Assembly: GCA_016844945.1 (NCBI GenBank)
Contig: JAERTJ010000063.1
Location: 1 to 64,000 of the forward strand
Direction of reading: 5' to 3'
Origin: Fidelibacterota bacterium
Lineage (GTDB): Bacteria > Fidelibacterota > UBA8477 > JABMPR01
DNA length: 64,000 nt
The notes beneath the pieces are model-generated. The model made no database searches, had not been told where the DNA came from, and saw nothing but the letters and a program-made list of their open reading frames with translations. Each line of letters starts with the position of its first letter. Within the stretch, counting starts at the first letter, position 1. Made by a program: the position numbers and the translations under genes. Below are positions 53,832 to 61,238 of this stretch, in pieces.

Positions 53832-54329
53832 TTAGATCTCGAAGGTCCTTTTCGCCATTGTCTTAGTCGTGGTCATAACAGTGATATTCGCTTCATAGGC
53901 ACGGTTGGTAGCCATGAGATCTACCATTTCTTCAATCACATTCACATTGGGCATTTTTACATAACCATGTTCATCAGCCCTGGGGTGAGTTGGATCATGA
54001 ATGACTTTTTCTCCCTGAACTTCAACGACTTCATATTGATTCTCTGGAGTAGCGTCTGTATTGCCCATACCAGAGGATGGCGAGGCTGAACCCAGATGCT
54101 TTGTATTTGAACCCTGAAGCTTTAATGCCATCTTCGCACCGAAACCTTTGGAGTCATTGTTGGGACCATCTTTAAGGATGGCAACTTTCTTTTGATAGAG
54201 CTTACCGTTTTTATCGGGTAATGCTTCAGCATTGGCAATATTTTCAGAGATAGTCTCCAGTCGTTTCATCTGAGATGAAATCCCTGTGTAAGTCTGTCTT
54301 AATGCTGAAAAGATTCCTTGAGTATCCAT
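53832..54329 (-). CDS. flgC: Proximal rod protein FlgC
   Basis: A 165-residue rod protein. IFSALRQTYTGISSQMKRLE and TISENIANAEALPDKNGKLY open it, and VKMPNVNVIEEMVDLMATNR with AYEANITVMTTTKTMAKRTF closes it. NxANA is kept (NIANAEAL). It is longer than E. coli FlgC (134) by an insert near 60-95. It follows flgB by 10 nt. Confidence 0.94.
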   Translation of the reverse strand: MDTQGIFSALRQTYTGISSQMKRLETISENIANAEALPDKNGKLYQKKVAILKDGPNNDSKGFGAKMALKLQGSNTKHLGSASPSSGMGNTDATPENQYEVVEVQGEKVIHDPTHPRADEHGYVKMPNVNVIEEMVDLMATNRAYEANITVMTTTKTMAKRTFEI

Positions 54330-54339
54330 ATTCTACTTC

Positions 54340-54726
54340 CTATCTGACTCTTCCAGTAATTGCTGAAGTAAGACCTGAGTAGTACCGAGACAATGCCCGT
54401 GTGACCAGCTCATGACGTATTTGGTTCACGCTCAAATCAGTCATTTCACGTGCAACATCGACCTGACCTTCTGGATTTGATGGGTCTTTATCTAGCTGGT
54501 TTGAGCTCCAATTTGAGCGACTGATGTGTTTGTCATGACTTACCTTGACACCAGAATTATCAACAGCGTTCCGTAACTCAGCAGAAAAATCTGTATTGAT
54601 TCTTTTATAACCTGCTGTATTTGAGTTGGCGACATTCTGGGCGATAGCCTTGTGTTGCTTATCGTAAACTTTTGTAGCCTTCTTGAGAAGGTTTGCATAA
54701 TCTGTATTTAGTATCTTCGCGTCCAT
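54340..54726 (-). CDS. flgB: Proximal rod protein FlgB
   Basis: A 128-residue rod protein from ATG 54726 (MDAKILNTDYANLLKK). The frame extends to a TTG at 54744, but AAAAGG lies 6 nt before the ATG. AIAQNVANSNTAGYKRINTD and VDVAREMTDLSVNQIRHELV with the closing TRALSRYYSGLTSAITGR are FlgB marks. First gene of the flgB-to-motB operon. Confidence 0.93.
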   Translation of the reverse strand: MDAKILNTDYANLLKKATKVYDKQHKAIAQNVANSNTAGYKRINTDFSAELRNAVDNSGVKVSHDKHISRSNWSSNQLDKDPSNPEGQVDVAREMTDLSVNQIRHELVTRALSRYYSGLTSAITGRVR

Positions 54727-54740
54727 TGCGCCCTTTTTAT

Positions 54741-54755
54741 TCAATTGCTATGCCA
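54741..54755 (-). promoter_or_regulatory. Sigma-54 like box upstream of flgB, position conflicts with ribosome site
   Basis: On the minus strand TGGCATAGCAATTGA shares TGGCAT-N5-TTG with the boxes before flgF and fliL but has A at -12. The start expected from it, near 54729, would leave a leader of only about 3 nt and exclude the AAAAGG ribosome site, so either flgB is nearly leaderless or this box is not the active promoter. Confidence 0.3.
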
Positions 54756-54972
54756 TGACATTTTCAAAACTTCACCTCCACCGACCATGACTTCGGAACA
54801 GTTCCCTATCTATCTGTTTATTAGCTTTTTAGATAAGTTTTCCATGAAGAATGGCAGTGTGATTCACTGAAGAATCCAACCAGGAAATATTTGATCGGGG
54901 CGGAAAATATTTCCAAGGGGAGGTTAAATAGTTCATCGGTGGATAAATGGACAGACGCTTGTTATAAAAACA
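54756..54972 (-). other. Control region upstream of flgB
   Basis: About 217 bp without a gene between the regulator terminator and the flgB box. It contains the two palindromic elements at 54883-54914. No other open frame or hairpin with a T run is seen. It must hold the promoter of the flgB operon, because the upstream transcript is terminated at 54973-55000. Confidence 0.6.
54883..54914. promoter_or_regulatory. Paired palindromic operator upstream of flgB
   Basis: GGAAATATTT at 54883-54892 and GGAAAATATTTCC at 54902-54914 start 19 bp apart. The second is the exact reverse complement of the element upstream of fliL. They lie about 160-180 bp before the flgB start, a usual range for enhancers bound by NtrC-type activators. 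Confidence 0.5.
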
Positions 54973-55000
54973 AAAAGTCCCAGGTTTCACTGGGACTTTT
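54973..55000 (-). terminator. Rho-independent terminator after the sigma-54 activator gene
   Basis: An 11-bp perfect stem AAAAGTCCCAG / CTGGGACTTTT with a 6-nt loop. On the minus strand it is followed by TTTTTGTTTTTAT. It lies 26 nt past the activator stop and separates the regulatory block from the flgB operon. The stem is symmetric, but no gene on the plus strand needs it. Confidence 0.9.
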
Positions 55001-55026
55001 AATGAATAAAAACGCTGATAATTTAC

Positions 55027-56397
55027 TTAGTCAAGCTTGAGCATATCCTGACCCATTTCATCATATTGATGCAGTTTATTTCTCAGAGTGCGAACACTAA
55101 TACCCAGTAAATCTGCAGCCTGAGTCCGGTTATTTGCTGTTCGTTTCAGTGCGTTATGGATCATTTGTTTTTCCATATCTGCAATGGTAGTGACAGTTTT
55201 GATACTGGTCGTATCATCAGCTGAAAGAACTTCAGATTCCAGATTGAAATGCTCTTTTAGAATTTCTTCGCCATCAGCTGAATACAGAACTGCCCGCTCG
55301 ATAATATTTTCAAGTTGGCGAACATTTCCTGGCCAGTCTTCCATGGTAATAGACTTGAGGGTTTCTGCAGAAATCTCTTTGTGCTCGAAACGGTACTTTA
55401 CTTTAAACTTTGATAGAAAGTGATCCACCAGCAAAGGGATATCTATATTGCGTTGTCTCAGTGGAGGTACAACAATGGGAAAGACATTGAGCCGATAGTA
55501 TAGATCTGCTCTAAAGTGGCCTTCTTTTATGAGAACATCCAGATCCTGATTCGACGTAGCGATAACACGAACATCCACATCAAGCTCCTGGGTGTTTCCC
55601 ACTCGCGTGATGGTTCTATTCTGAAGAACCCGCAATAATTTTGCCTGCATGGAGACAGGAATTTCACTGATTTCATCGAGGAGCAATGTTCCCCCATCTG
55701 CTTCCTCAAAGAGTCCTTTGTGCATTTTTATAGCATTTGTAAAGGAGCCTTTTTCATGACCAAAGAGTGTACTTTCAAACAAAGTTTCTGGAATTGCCGA
55801 GCAATTTATTTTTAGAAAGGGTCTATCTGAACGATCACTACCATCATGGATGGACTGAGCGATAAGTTCTTTACCTGTGCCGCTTTCTCCTTGTATAAAA
55901 ACCGGGGCATCACTTCTGGCAACTGTACTTACCTGATTGAATACACGCAACATCTCAGGACTTTGTCCTATGAGACGTGTATGTTTCCTATCGTCTGATA
56001 ACTTACGTTTAAGTGCTTTATTTTCAGCTTTTAAATCCTGGTATTCAAAATAGCGATTTACTCGTGACTCAATTTGAGAAATGGAGAAAGGTTTCGTGAC
56101 GAAGTCAAAAGCCCCTTTGTGCAGGGCATCAACAGCGGTCTCTACCGTACCATAGGCAGTTATGATGAGAAAGCCAAGCGTTTCATGCATTTTCTTGGCT
56201 TCAATCATAAACTCAACCCCGGTCATACCCGGCATCATCAAATCTGAAATGACAAGATCAAATTGTTCTTCTGACAGAACATCGAGAGCGGATTTACCGT
56301 CTTTGGCTATTTTTACTTTAAAACCTGCGGTAGAAAGAGTTTCATTTAGAATCGTTCTAAGGCTGAGATCATCATCTACAACGAGAATTCTTTTCAT
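55027..56397 (-). CDS. NtrC-type sigma-54 activator (FlrC/FleR/FlgR-like)
   Basis: A 456-residue response regulator. The receiver domain (1-118) has the phosphoacceptor Asp52 in VISDLMMP; the AAA+ domain (140-375) has Walker A GESGTGKE (170-177) and Walker B GGTLLLDEI (235-243); the Fis-type helix-turn-helix is at 420-445 (NNRTQAADLLGISVRTLRNK). The sigma-54 contact loop, normally GAFTGA, reads GSFTNA at 217-222. In polar flagellates such proteins switch on rod, hook and basal-body genes. It closes the regulatory block just upstream of flgB. Confidence 0.9.
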   Translation of the reverse strand: MKRILVVDDDLSLRTILNETLSTAGFKVKIAKDGKSALDVLSEEQFDLVISDLMMPGMTGVEFMIEAKKMHETLGFLIITAYGTVETAVDALHKGAFDFVTKPFSISQIESRVNRYFEYQDLKAENKALKRKLSDDRKHTRLIGQSPEMLRVFNQVSTVARSDAPVFIQGESGTGKELIAQSIHDGSDRSDRPFLKINCSAIPETLFESTLFGHEKGSFTNAIKMHKGLFEEADGGTLLLDEISEIPVSMQAKLLRVLQNRTITRVGNTQELDVDVRVIATSNQDLDVLIKEGHFRADLYYRLNVFPIVVPPLRQRNIDIPLLVDHFLSKFKVKYRFEHKEISAETLKSITMEDWPGNVRQLENIIERAVLYSADGEEILKEHFNLESEVLSADDTTSIKTVTTIADMEKQMIHNALKRTANNRTQAADLLGISVRTLRNKLHQYDEMGQDMLKLD

Positions 56398-56414
56398 TCG
56401 ATACCCTTATAATA

Positions 56415-57002
56415 TCACTGTTTTAGTCGGCCCTGCTGCTCCAGGTATGATTTGTGTGCATGTGCTTGATCAACAGATTTATTTCTACGAATGGCAATCT
56501 CACCAGGTTCACTGGTAGTTTTGTTCTCAAGGCGTTTTCTCAGGTCAGCATTTTCGTCCTCAAGCTCGGAAATCCTGGCCAAGTGCTCTTGATTCTCTTT
56601 TTTCAATAGATTGTTATCGATTGCACGTTCAATAGAGGCAATTACCTGTTCTACCGAAAATGGTTTTATCAAATAATCGTGAATATTCTGGCGGAGTCCC
56701 TTAATGGCACTGCTTATTCCAGGATAGCCTGTCATTAAGATACTGATTACATCTGGATAGTTTTCTTTAATCAATGAGTTGAGTGTGATGCCATCCTGAT
56801 CAGGAAGCTGAATATCAGACAGCAGGATATCGACTTTAATCGTATGTGCAACCCGTAGAGCTTCTGCTACAGAGCCTGCAGTATGCACTTCATAACCCTC
56901 TGCTGTAAGTCCATAGTTAAATATTTCGACAATGGTTTTGTCATCATCGACGAGCAAAATGCAAAGTGGACCTTCTTCCGGATTTTTCATCGTGTCACTC
57001 AT
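56415..57002 (-). CDS. Single-receiver response regulator with C-terminal coiled coil
   Basis: A 195-residue protein. Residues 13-130 form a receiver with DDD at 19-21, the phosphoacceptor Asp63 (LLSDIQLP), MTGYPG and IKPFS. Residues about 135-170 form a coiled coil (LLKKENQEHLARISELEDEN), followed by a basic tail. No DNA-binding or enzymatic domain is visible, so output is probably by protein contact. It overlaps the 461-residue regulator by 4 nt. Confidence 0.82.
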   Translation of the reverse strand: MSDTMKNPEEGPLCILLVDDDKTIVEIFNYGLTAEGYEVHTAGSVAEALRVAHTIKVDILLSDIQLPDQDGITLNSLIKENYPDVISILMTGYPGISSAIKGLRQNIHDYLIKPFSVEQVIASIERAIDNNLLKKENQEHLARISELEDENADLRKRLENKTTSEPGEIAIRRNKSVDQAHAHKSYLEQQGRLKQ

Positions 57003-58384
57003 TGGTTGAACTTTATTTCACTGGCATCATAAAACAACTGAGAACTGAGTTTAATTAATATCTTTTTTGCTGAGTCGGCATCAAAAGGATAAGTCATTAT
57101 GGAATATGCCATACTCAACTTTACATCAGTCCCTGCATCCATTTTAGTATTTTCAACTTGATCACGCACATTTGCCAGATGATGATCAAGACCGACGGGA
57201 TTGCCACCGACTGCCAAAATAAGCAGAGTATCTATCCCTGCCCAATGTAATTTTTTATCTGGACCTAATTGTTCTGCAACCATGTTTCGCCATGATTCGC
57301 GGATGACGGTGAATCCTGATTGATTTTCTGATGATCCTGAGGCAACCAGTCGGGTTAGTGCAAAACTCACGGGAGTATTGGATGCTTTGCTCAATGATAA
57401 TTCGGCCTGTATCCACTTGTGCATGACTCTAGCGGGTTCATATCCCCTGTTGTCGAGCAAAGATTTAGGTTCGCTTTGTGTGGTTCCGATAATGGGGGCA
57501 ATCTGTGTTGCTAAAATTTTTAATAGTGTTAATTCATCCTCTATGGGGTAGACATGATCCTTATGCTCAATTATGATCAGAAACCCTTCTAATTCCCCCT
57601 GGTACTTAATTGGAGTAAACACAATCCGCACACACTCCTGGGGCAGTTTCACCTGTATACCATCCACATCCAATGCTGAGCCAACCTGATTAAGGATTGT
57701 CGGATCATCCTTTGACAATGACTTATCATTAAATTTCGTATTCACTGTAAATTGAAACAAATTCTTATAGTTTTCGGAGGTTTTACCCTCGTATTTGGAT
57801 TTGAACTCCTCATCATTCTGGCTACGCTCACAAAGCACGGCAGTATTAATATTCATACTTTCAGCCAGGGTGTCAAACAGCATTTCTACGGCATATTTTT
57901 TCTCTCGAACCTGGTATATTATGTTACTGATATCATACAGCATGGTGATTTGAGAGAGCATATTTTTAACTTTATTATGTAAAGCAAGATTCTCTCTCTG
58001 CAGCATCAACTGTTCGAGGGCATGCCCCAGAATACTGTCGATATCTTCAAGGCGGAAAGGCTTTTTGATATAGTCATAAACACCTTGTTGCACAGCATCT
58101 ATAGCTGAATCAACAGATGCATACCCTGTAAATATGATAATTTGTGTATCAACATCTTGCTGGCTGATTTCTTTAACAAGCTCCATCCCATTGATTACTG
58201 GCATCATGAGATCTGTAAAGACAACATCGAAGGTTTTATGTTTGACCAATTCTATTGCTTCAGCAGGATCATTTAGACCTGTAACGTTGTAACCTTTTTC
58301 ACCAAGGAAATTTAGAAGAATGGTGACAATCATCTCTTCATCATCGACGACCAGTATTGAGATATCTTTGTTTTTCACATTCAT
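56999..58384 (-). CDS. Response regulator with GAF-like and degenerate GGDEF-like domains
   Basis: A 461-residue protein. The receiver (8-125) has Asp58 in VFTDLMMP and IKKPF. A GAF-like region (about 145-300) follows. Residues about 320-455 follow the order of a GGDEF domain, with LHWAGIDTLLIL at the active loop and VKLSMAYSIMTYPFDADSAK with SSQLFYDA near the end, but the signature is AGIDT (382-386), so cyclic-di-GMP synthesis is not expected. It could bind c-di-GMP or GTP, or only proteins. It overlaps the next regulator gene and follows fapA by 1 nt. Confidence 0.75.
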   Translation of the reverse strand: MNVKNKDISILVVDDEEMIVTILLNFLGEKGYNVTGLNDPAEAIELVKHKTFDVVFTDLMMPVINGMELVKEISQQDVDTQIIIFTGYASVDSAIDAVQQGVYDYIKKPFRLEDIDSILGHALEQLMLQRENLALHNKVKNMLSQITMLYDISNIIYQVREKKYAVEMLFDTLAESMNINTAVLCERSQNDEEFKSKYEGKTSENYKNLFQFTVNTKFNDKSLSKDDPTILNQVGSALDVDGIQVKLPQECVRIVFTPIKYQGELEGFLIIIEHKDHVYPIEDELTLLKILATQIAPIIGTTQSEPKSLLDNRGYEPARVMHKWIQAELSLSKASNTPVSFALTRLVASGSSENQSGFTVIRESWRNMVAEQLGPDKKLHWAGIDTLLILAVGGNPVGLDHHLANVRDQVENTKMDAGTDVKLSMAYSIMTYPFDADSAKKILIKLSSQLFYDASEIKFNQ

Positions 58385-58385
58385 C

Positions 58386-59795
58386 CTACACCTCGGTTGA
58401 TTGGTTCACGAGCAACTCATCACCTTTCCTGTATATGGTGACCATGCCTTTCAGCGATGTACTGAAATACTTTTTGTGACCAATTGTGACTGTCACCTTT
58501 CGATGCAATCGATCTTTGATTTTAACAGCCTGTTCAGGAGATTGACCTGCGCTATCACGATCCAATTCTTCAACATGTTTTCTTGATTCATCAAGCTGTT
58601 TTTGGGCTTTTGCGATATCCCCGCGGAGTTTTGATAATTCCTTTTCCCGCTCCAAAGAGATTGAGCTGAGTCTTTCCCGGAGTAGCTCAAGAAACTCAAG
58701 ACGCTTTGACAGGGAGTCCAGGTTTTGATACTCTTCTGCCAATCGAATCTTGGCTTTCCATAGTTTATTTTGGTCGTCACCGACATCACTTCGACTTAGG
58801 ACCATTTCTGTGAGGATGTTTCTTTCTGAGCCAGCGACCAGTACTTCTATGCCCTTTTCAGCCACAGTTTTTCCACCGCGAATTAATCCCTCATTTTCAA
58901 GTAGCGATATTTTTCCACCAGAGGTAATGTTTGAATTTATGGCATAGTGTTTCAGGATAACATTATGTTTAACACTGGCAGTTGCATCTTGCATAAAACC
59001 ACAACTCAGGTCATCCCCAGCCAGGATCCTGGCTCTGCCACGTCCAAGGACTCCATTTCGTATGACCACACTTCCATTCTTCGAGTATATTTCTGCAGCT
59101 TCAACACTTCCATTGACATAGATGGTATCAGTCGCCTCCACACGGAATCCTGAGCGGACATCCCCATCAATCATGACTGTTCCCTGGTATTTTACATTTC
59201 CAGTACTGAAATCTACATCACCATGAATGTGGTAGACAGTGTCAATAACCACCTTACCAGATTTAATCATGGCGACACCATCGATATCGGCTAGGAGCGT
59301 AAATCCATCCTCTGAGACACGGGTATTTTTGCCAACTGGCAATGATAGCCTGGTGTTATCATCTTTACTTTCAACCTTGTTACCTGTTACAGTCACCTCA
59401 GGTTTTGTGGATGTACCAGGAATTAACGTCACAATTTCATCGCCAGCCGCCACCTCTTTCAAGTGGTGGAGCCGCTTGTAATCAGCCTTACCATCCATTG
59501 TGATTTTGGGATGATTTTTATCAGAGATATCGAGTATCCAATTCAGAGTATCTGCTTTACCGGGGAAACCCTCAAGTCCTTGTGCAATAAGCAACTCATG
59601 GACAGGTTCTGCCGTACCTGCAACGTCTCTCAACAAACGCGTGTCCACGCCTACGATGACACCTGCCTGCTGCAAGGCTCCCTCAATCTGCTCAAGGGAT
59701 GGAAATTCCGCTCCTCGGGTACTGATAGATAACTGAGCCTGCATCTCATCAGATGAGATGTGAACAGTAATACTATTTTCCCTAAAAATGGTCAT
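58386..59795 (-). CDS. fapA: FapA family protein (DUF342)
   Basis: A 469-residue protein. The N-terminal domain (1-150) is followed by a right-handed beta-helix with repeated short strands (GDVDFSTGNVKYQGTVMIDG, DVRSGFRVEATDTIYVNGSV, YSKNGSVVIRNGVLGRGRAR) at about 190-300, then a long coiled coil (about 340-420). This is the FapA/DUF342 layout. In Vibrio, FapA affects flagellation and links to glucose signalling; the role here is inferred from context. It is 15 nt from the CxCG gene. Confidence 0.85.
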   Translation of the reverse strand: MTIFRENSITVHISSDEMQAQLSISTRGAEFPSLEQIEGALQQAGVIVGVDTRLLRDVAGTAEPVHELLIAQGLEGFPGKADTLNWILDISDKNHPKITMDGKADYKRLHHLKEVAAGDEIVTLIPGTSTKPEVTVTGNKVESKDDNTRLSLPVGKNTRVSEDGFTLLADIDGVAMIKSGKVVIDTVYHIHGDVDFSTGNVKYQGTVMIDGDVRSGFRVEATDTIYVNGSVEAAEIYSKNGSVVIRNGVLGRGRARILAGDDLSCGFMQDATASVKHNVILKHYAINSNITSGGKISLLENEGLIRGGKTVAEKGIEVLVAGSERNILTEMVLSRSDVGDDQNKLWKAKIRLAEEYQNLDSLSKRLEFLELLRERLSSISLEREKELSKLRGDIAKAQKQLDESRKHVEELDRDSAGQSPEQAVKIKDRLHRKVTVTIGHKKYFSTSLKGMVTIYRKGDELLVNQSTEV

Positions 59796-59811
59796 TCCAG
59801 CGTGCCTTTAT

Positions 59812-60075
59812 TTAAGTATCCGAATAGGTGAAACGAAGTTCGGATGTTTTCCCACAGGAACATTTATGGATGACACCAACAATCTGATCACCCTCAGTAA
59901 TGGGTTGAAAGAATTCAATGCCATGATCCAAATCCTCTTCCTGGGGATCCAGGTGAAGTGTCCCTTTTACTTGATTTCGATTACTTTTGATGACACCCGC
60001 CTTCTGCCGATTCTTACGACTTTCAAAGGGGGTCTCATCTTCATTCATGCTCTTAAAATCATCATCAGTTGACAT
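59812..60075 (-). CDS. Small CxCG protein of unknown function
   Basis: An 87-residue protein from Met at 60075, preferred to the Met 15 nt earlier because AGGTGAT lies 5 nt upstream of it. The N-terminal half is charged; the C-terminal half (GIEFFQPITEGDQIVGVIHK and CSCGKTSELRFTY) has a CxCG motif that could bind a metal or be a short beta hairpin. I do not recognise the family. It sits between cheZ and fapA with short gaps, so it is probably expressed and linked to motility. Confidence 0.6.
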   Translation of the reverse strand: MSTDDDFKSMNEDETPFESRKNRQKAGVIKSNRNQVKGTLHLDPQEEDLDHGIEFFQPITEGDQIVGVIHKCSCGKTSELRFTYSDT

Positions 60076-60101
60076 ACTATCACCTAACATATCGTTCAGA
60101 A

Positions 60102-60728
60102 TTAACCAAAGAGTGAATCAATGTCATCCTGAGATATTTCCTCATGATGAATATCATCTTTGGTCTTTTCATCAAATTCTTCTTTTTCTCTTTGTCTGGC
60201 TACTTCATCGGATTGTTCTTCAATTGCTTCAAGAACCTTTTTTCCAATAGATGTTGAAATTTTCGCTTCTTCAAGAGAGGCAAACAGGTCAGTAAATTTC
60301 TCGTAAATTGCTACCAGAATTTTATTGGCATGATCAAGCTTTTGAGAGGTGATATCCTGGAATTGTAAGGCATTCACAATATTCTCAACCTCTTCATGCA
60401 TATTGCTAATACTGTCCGTTTGGGTTGGTTTATCCATTTCAGGTAGTTTTTCAAGTGAAGAGGAAATTCTATCAAGAGCATCTAGAATTTCTACAGTAGC
60501 ATATTCAGTAGCTTTATTGACGTCTTCTATTCTATCGGAGGCAGTTGGCAGCTTATGGGCACTATCCTGTAAGGAGTTATTCATTTCAGACATCAACGGC
60601 ATGATATTCTTTAGAAAGGAGAAAAGGTCACCCAGAAACGGGATTACTTCATCACCAAACTTAAAAAATCCACGCATATCATTTATTCGGACTAATACTT
60701 CATCGAGTTGGTTATTGGCGTTCATCAT
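60102..60728 (-). CDS. cheZ: CheZ-type CheY-P phosphatase
   Basis: A 208-residue helical protein close to E. coli CheZ (214). The active helix NALQFQDITSQKL has Asp125 and Gln129 in the spacing of the E. coli Asp143/Gln147 pair. The C-terminus ISQDDIDSLFG is the CheY-binding tail and resembles the FliM peptide. It removes phosphate from CheY. It follows cheY by 17 nt. CheZ narrows the lineage, since many phyla use CheC/CheX instead. Confidence 0.88.
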   Translation of the reverse strand: MMNANNQLDEVLVRINDMRGFFKFGDEVIPFLGDLFSFLKNIMPLMSEMNNSLQDSAHKLPTASDRIEDVNKATEYATVEILDALDRISSSLEKLPEMDKPTQTDSISNMHEEVENIVNALQFQDITSQKLDHANKILVAIYEKFTDLFASLEEAKISTSIGKKVLEAIEEQSDEVARQREKEEFDEKTKDDIHHEEISQDDIDSLFG

Positions 60729-60745
60729 CTAAACCCTTAATTCAT

Positions 60746-61117
60746 TTATTTTAAAATATCGTTGATCTTCTTCTTTAATACTTCAGGGGTAAATGGTTTT
60801 ACTACATATCCATTTACACCAATTTTGACCGCTGTGATCACGTCTTCCTTCATACCACGTGTTGTGACCATGAGAATTGGTTTATCCTTGTATGCAGGAT
60901 CTTCCCGCAACTTTACGACAAGTTGCTCACCATTCATCTCTGGCATGTTCCAATCTGTGATAATCATATCCACTTCAGTGGACTCCAGTTTTTCCAGAGC
61001 GTCTACGCCATTTTCAGCTGCAACTAGATCATCATAGCCGATTTTGTTTAAAGAGTTCTGGATGATTCGGCGCATTGTGGGCGAATCATCGACAAACAAT
61101 ACCTTCATGTCACTCAT
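60746..61117 (-). CDS. cheY: Chemotaxis response regulator CheY
   Basis: A 123-residue single receiver. Asp10 and Asp11 bind Mg, Asp55 (ITDWNMPEMNG) is phosphorylated, Thr85 in MVTTRG and Lys107 in VVKPFT complete the site, and Tyr104 is in the usual 106 position. It binds FliM to reverse the motor. A Gly-rich ribosome site AAAGGAA lies before the ATG. Confidence 0.95.
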   Translation of the reverse strand: MSDMKVLFVDDSPTMRRIIQNSLNKIGYDDLVAAENGVDALEKLESTEVDMIITDWNMPEMNGEQLVVKLREDPAYKDKPILMVTTRGMKEDVITAVKIGVNGYVVKPFTPEVLKKKINDILK

Positions 61118-61226
61118 TATCTGTTCCTTTCATTCTTCCGCTTAATTTATTGTCTTTATGGACTTTACCAAGCCTCATCAAGATTTGTTTGACTTCACTC
61201 CTCTGTGATATCGTTTTTTTGTCCAT
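61110..61226 (-). CDS. 38-residue small ORF between cheR and cheY
   Basis: ATG 61226 opens a 38-codon frame beginning MDKKTISQRSEVKQILMRLG, basic and helical, whose stop overlaps the cheY start by 8 nt. It starts 13 nt after the cheR stop, with AGGGTGG about 6-9 nt upstream. It fills the 121-nt gap exactly, which suggests a real small gene or a leader that couples cheY translation. No family is recognised. Confidence 0.4.
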   Translation of the reverse strand: MDKKTISQRSEVKQILMRLGKVHKDNKLSGRMKGTDNE

Positions 61227-61238
61227 GGGTTATCCACC

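Noticed and set aside
54781-54840. GGGAACTGTTCC as a possible second sigma-54 box or operator upstream of flgB
   Set aside because: GG-N10 is followed by GA or AA, not GC, and no copy of it is found before the other operons.
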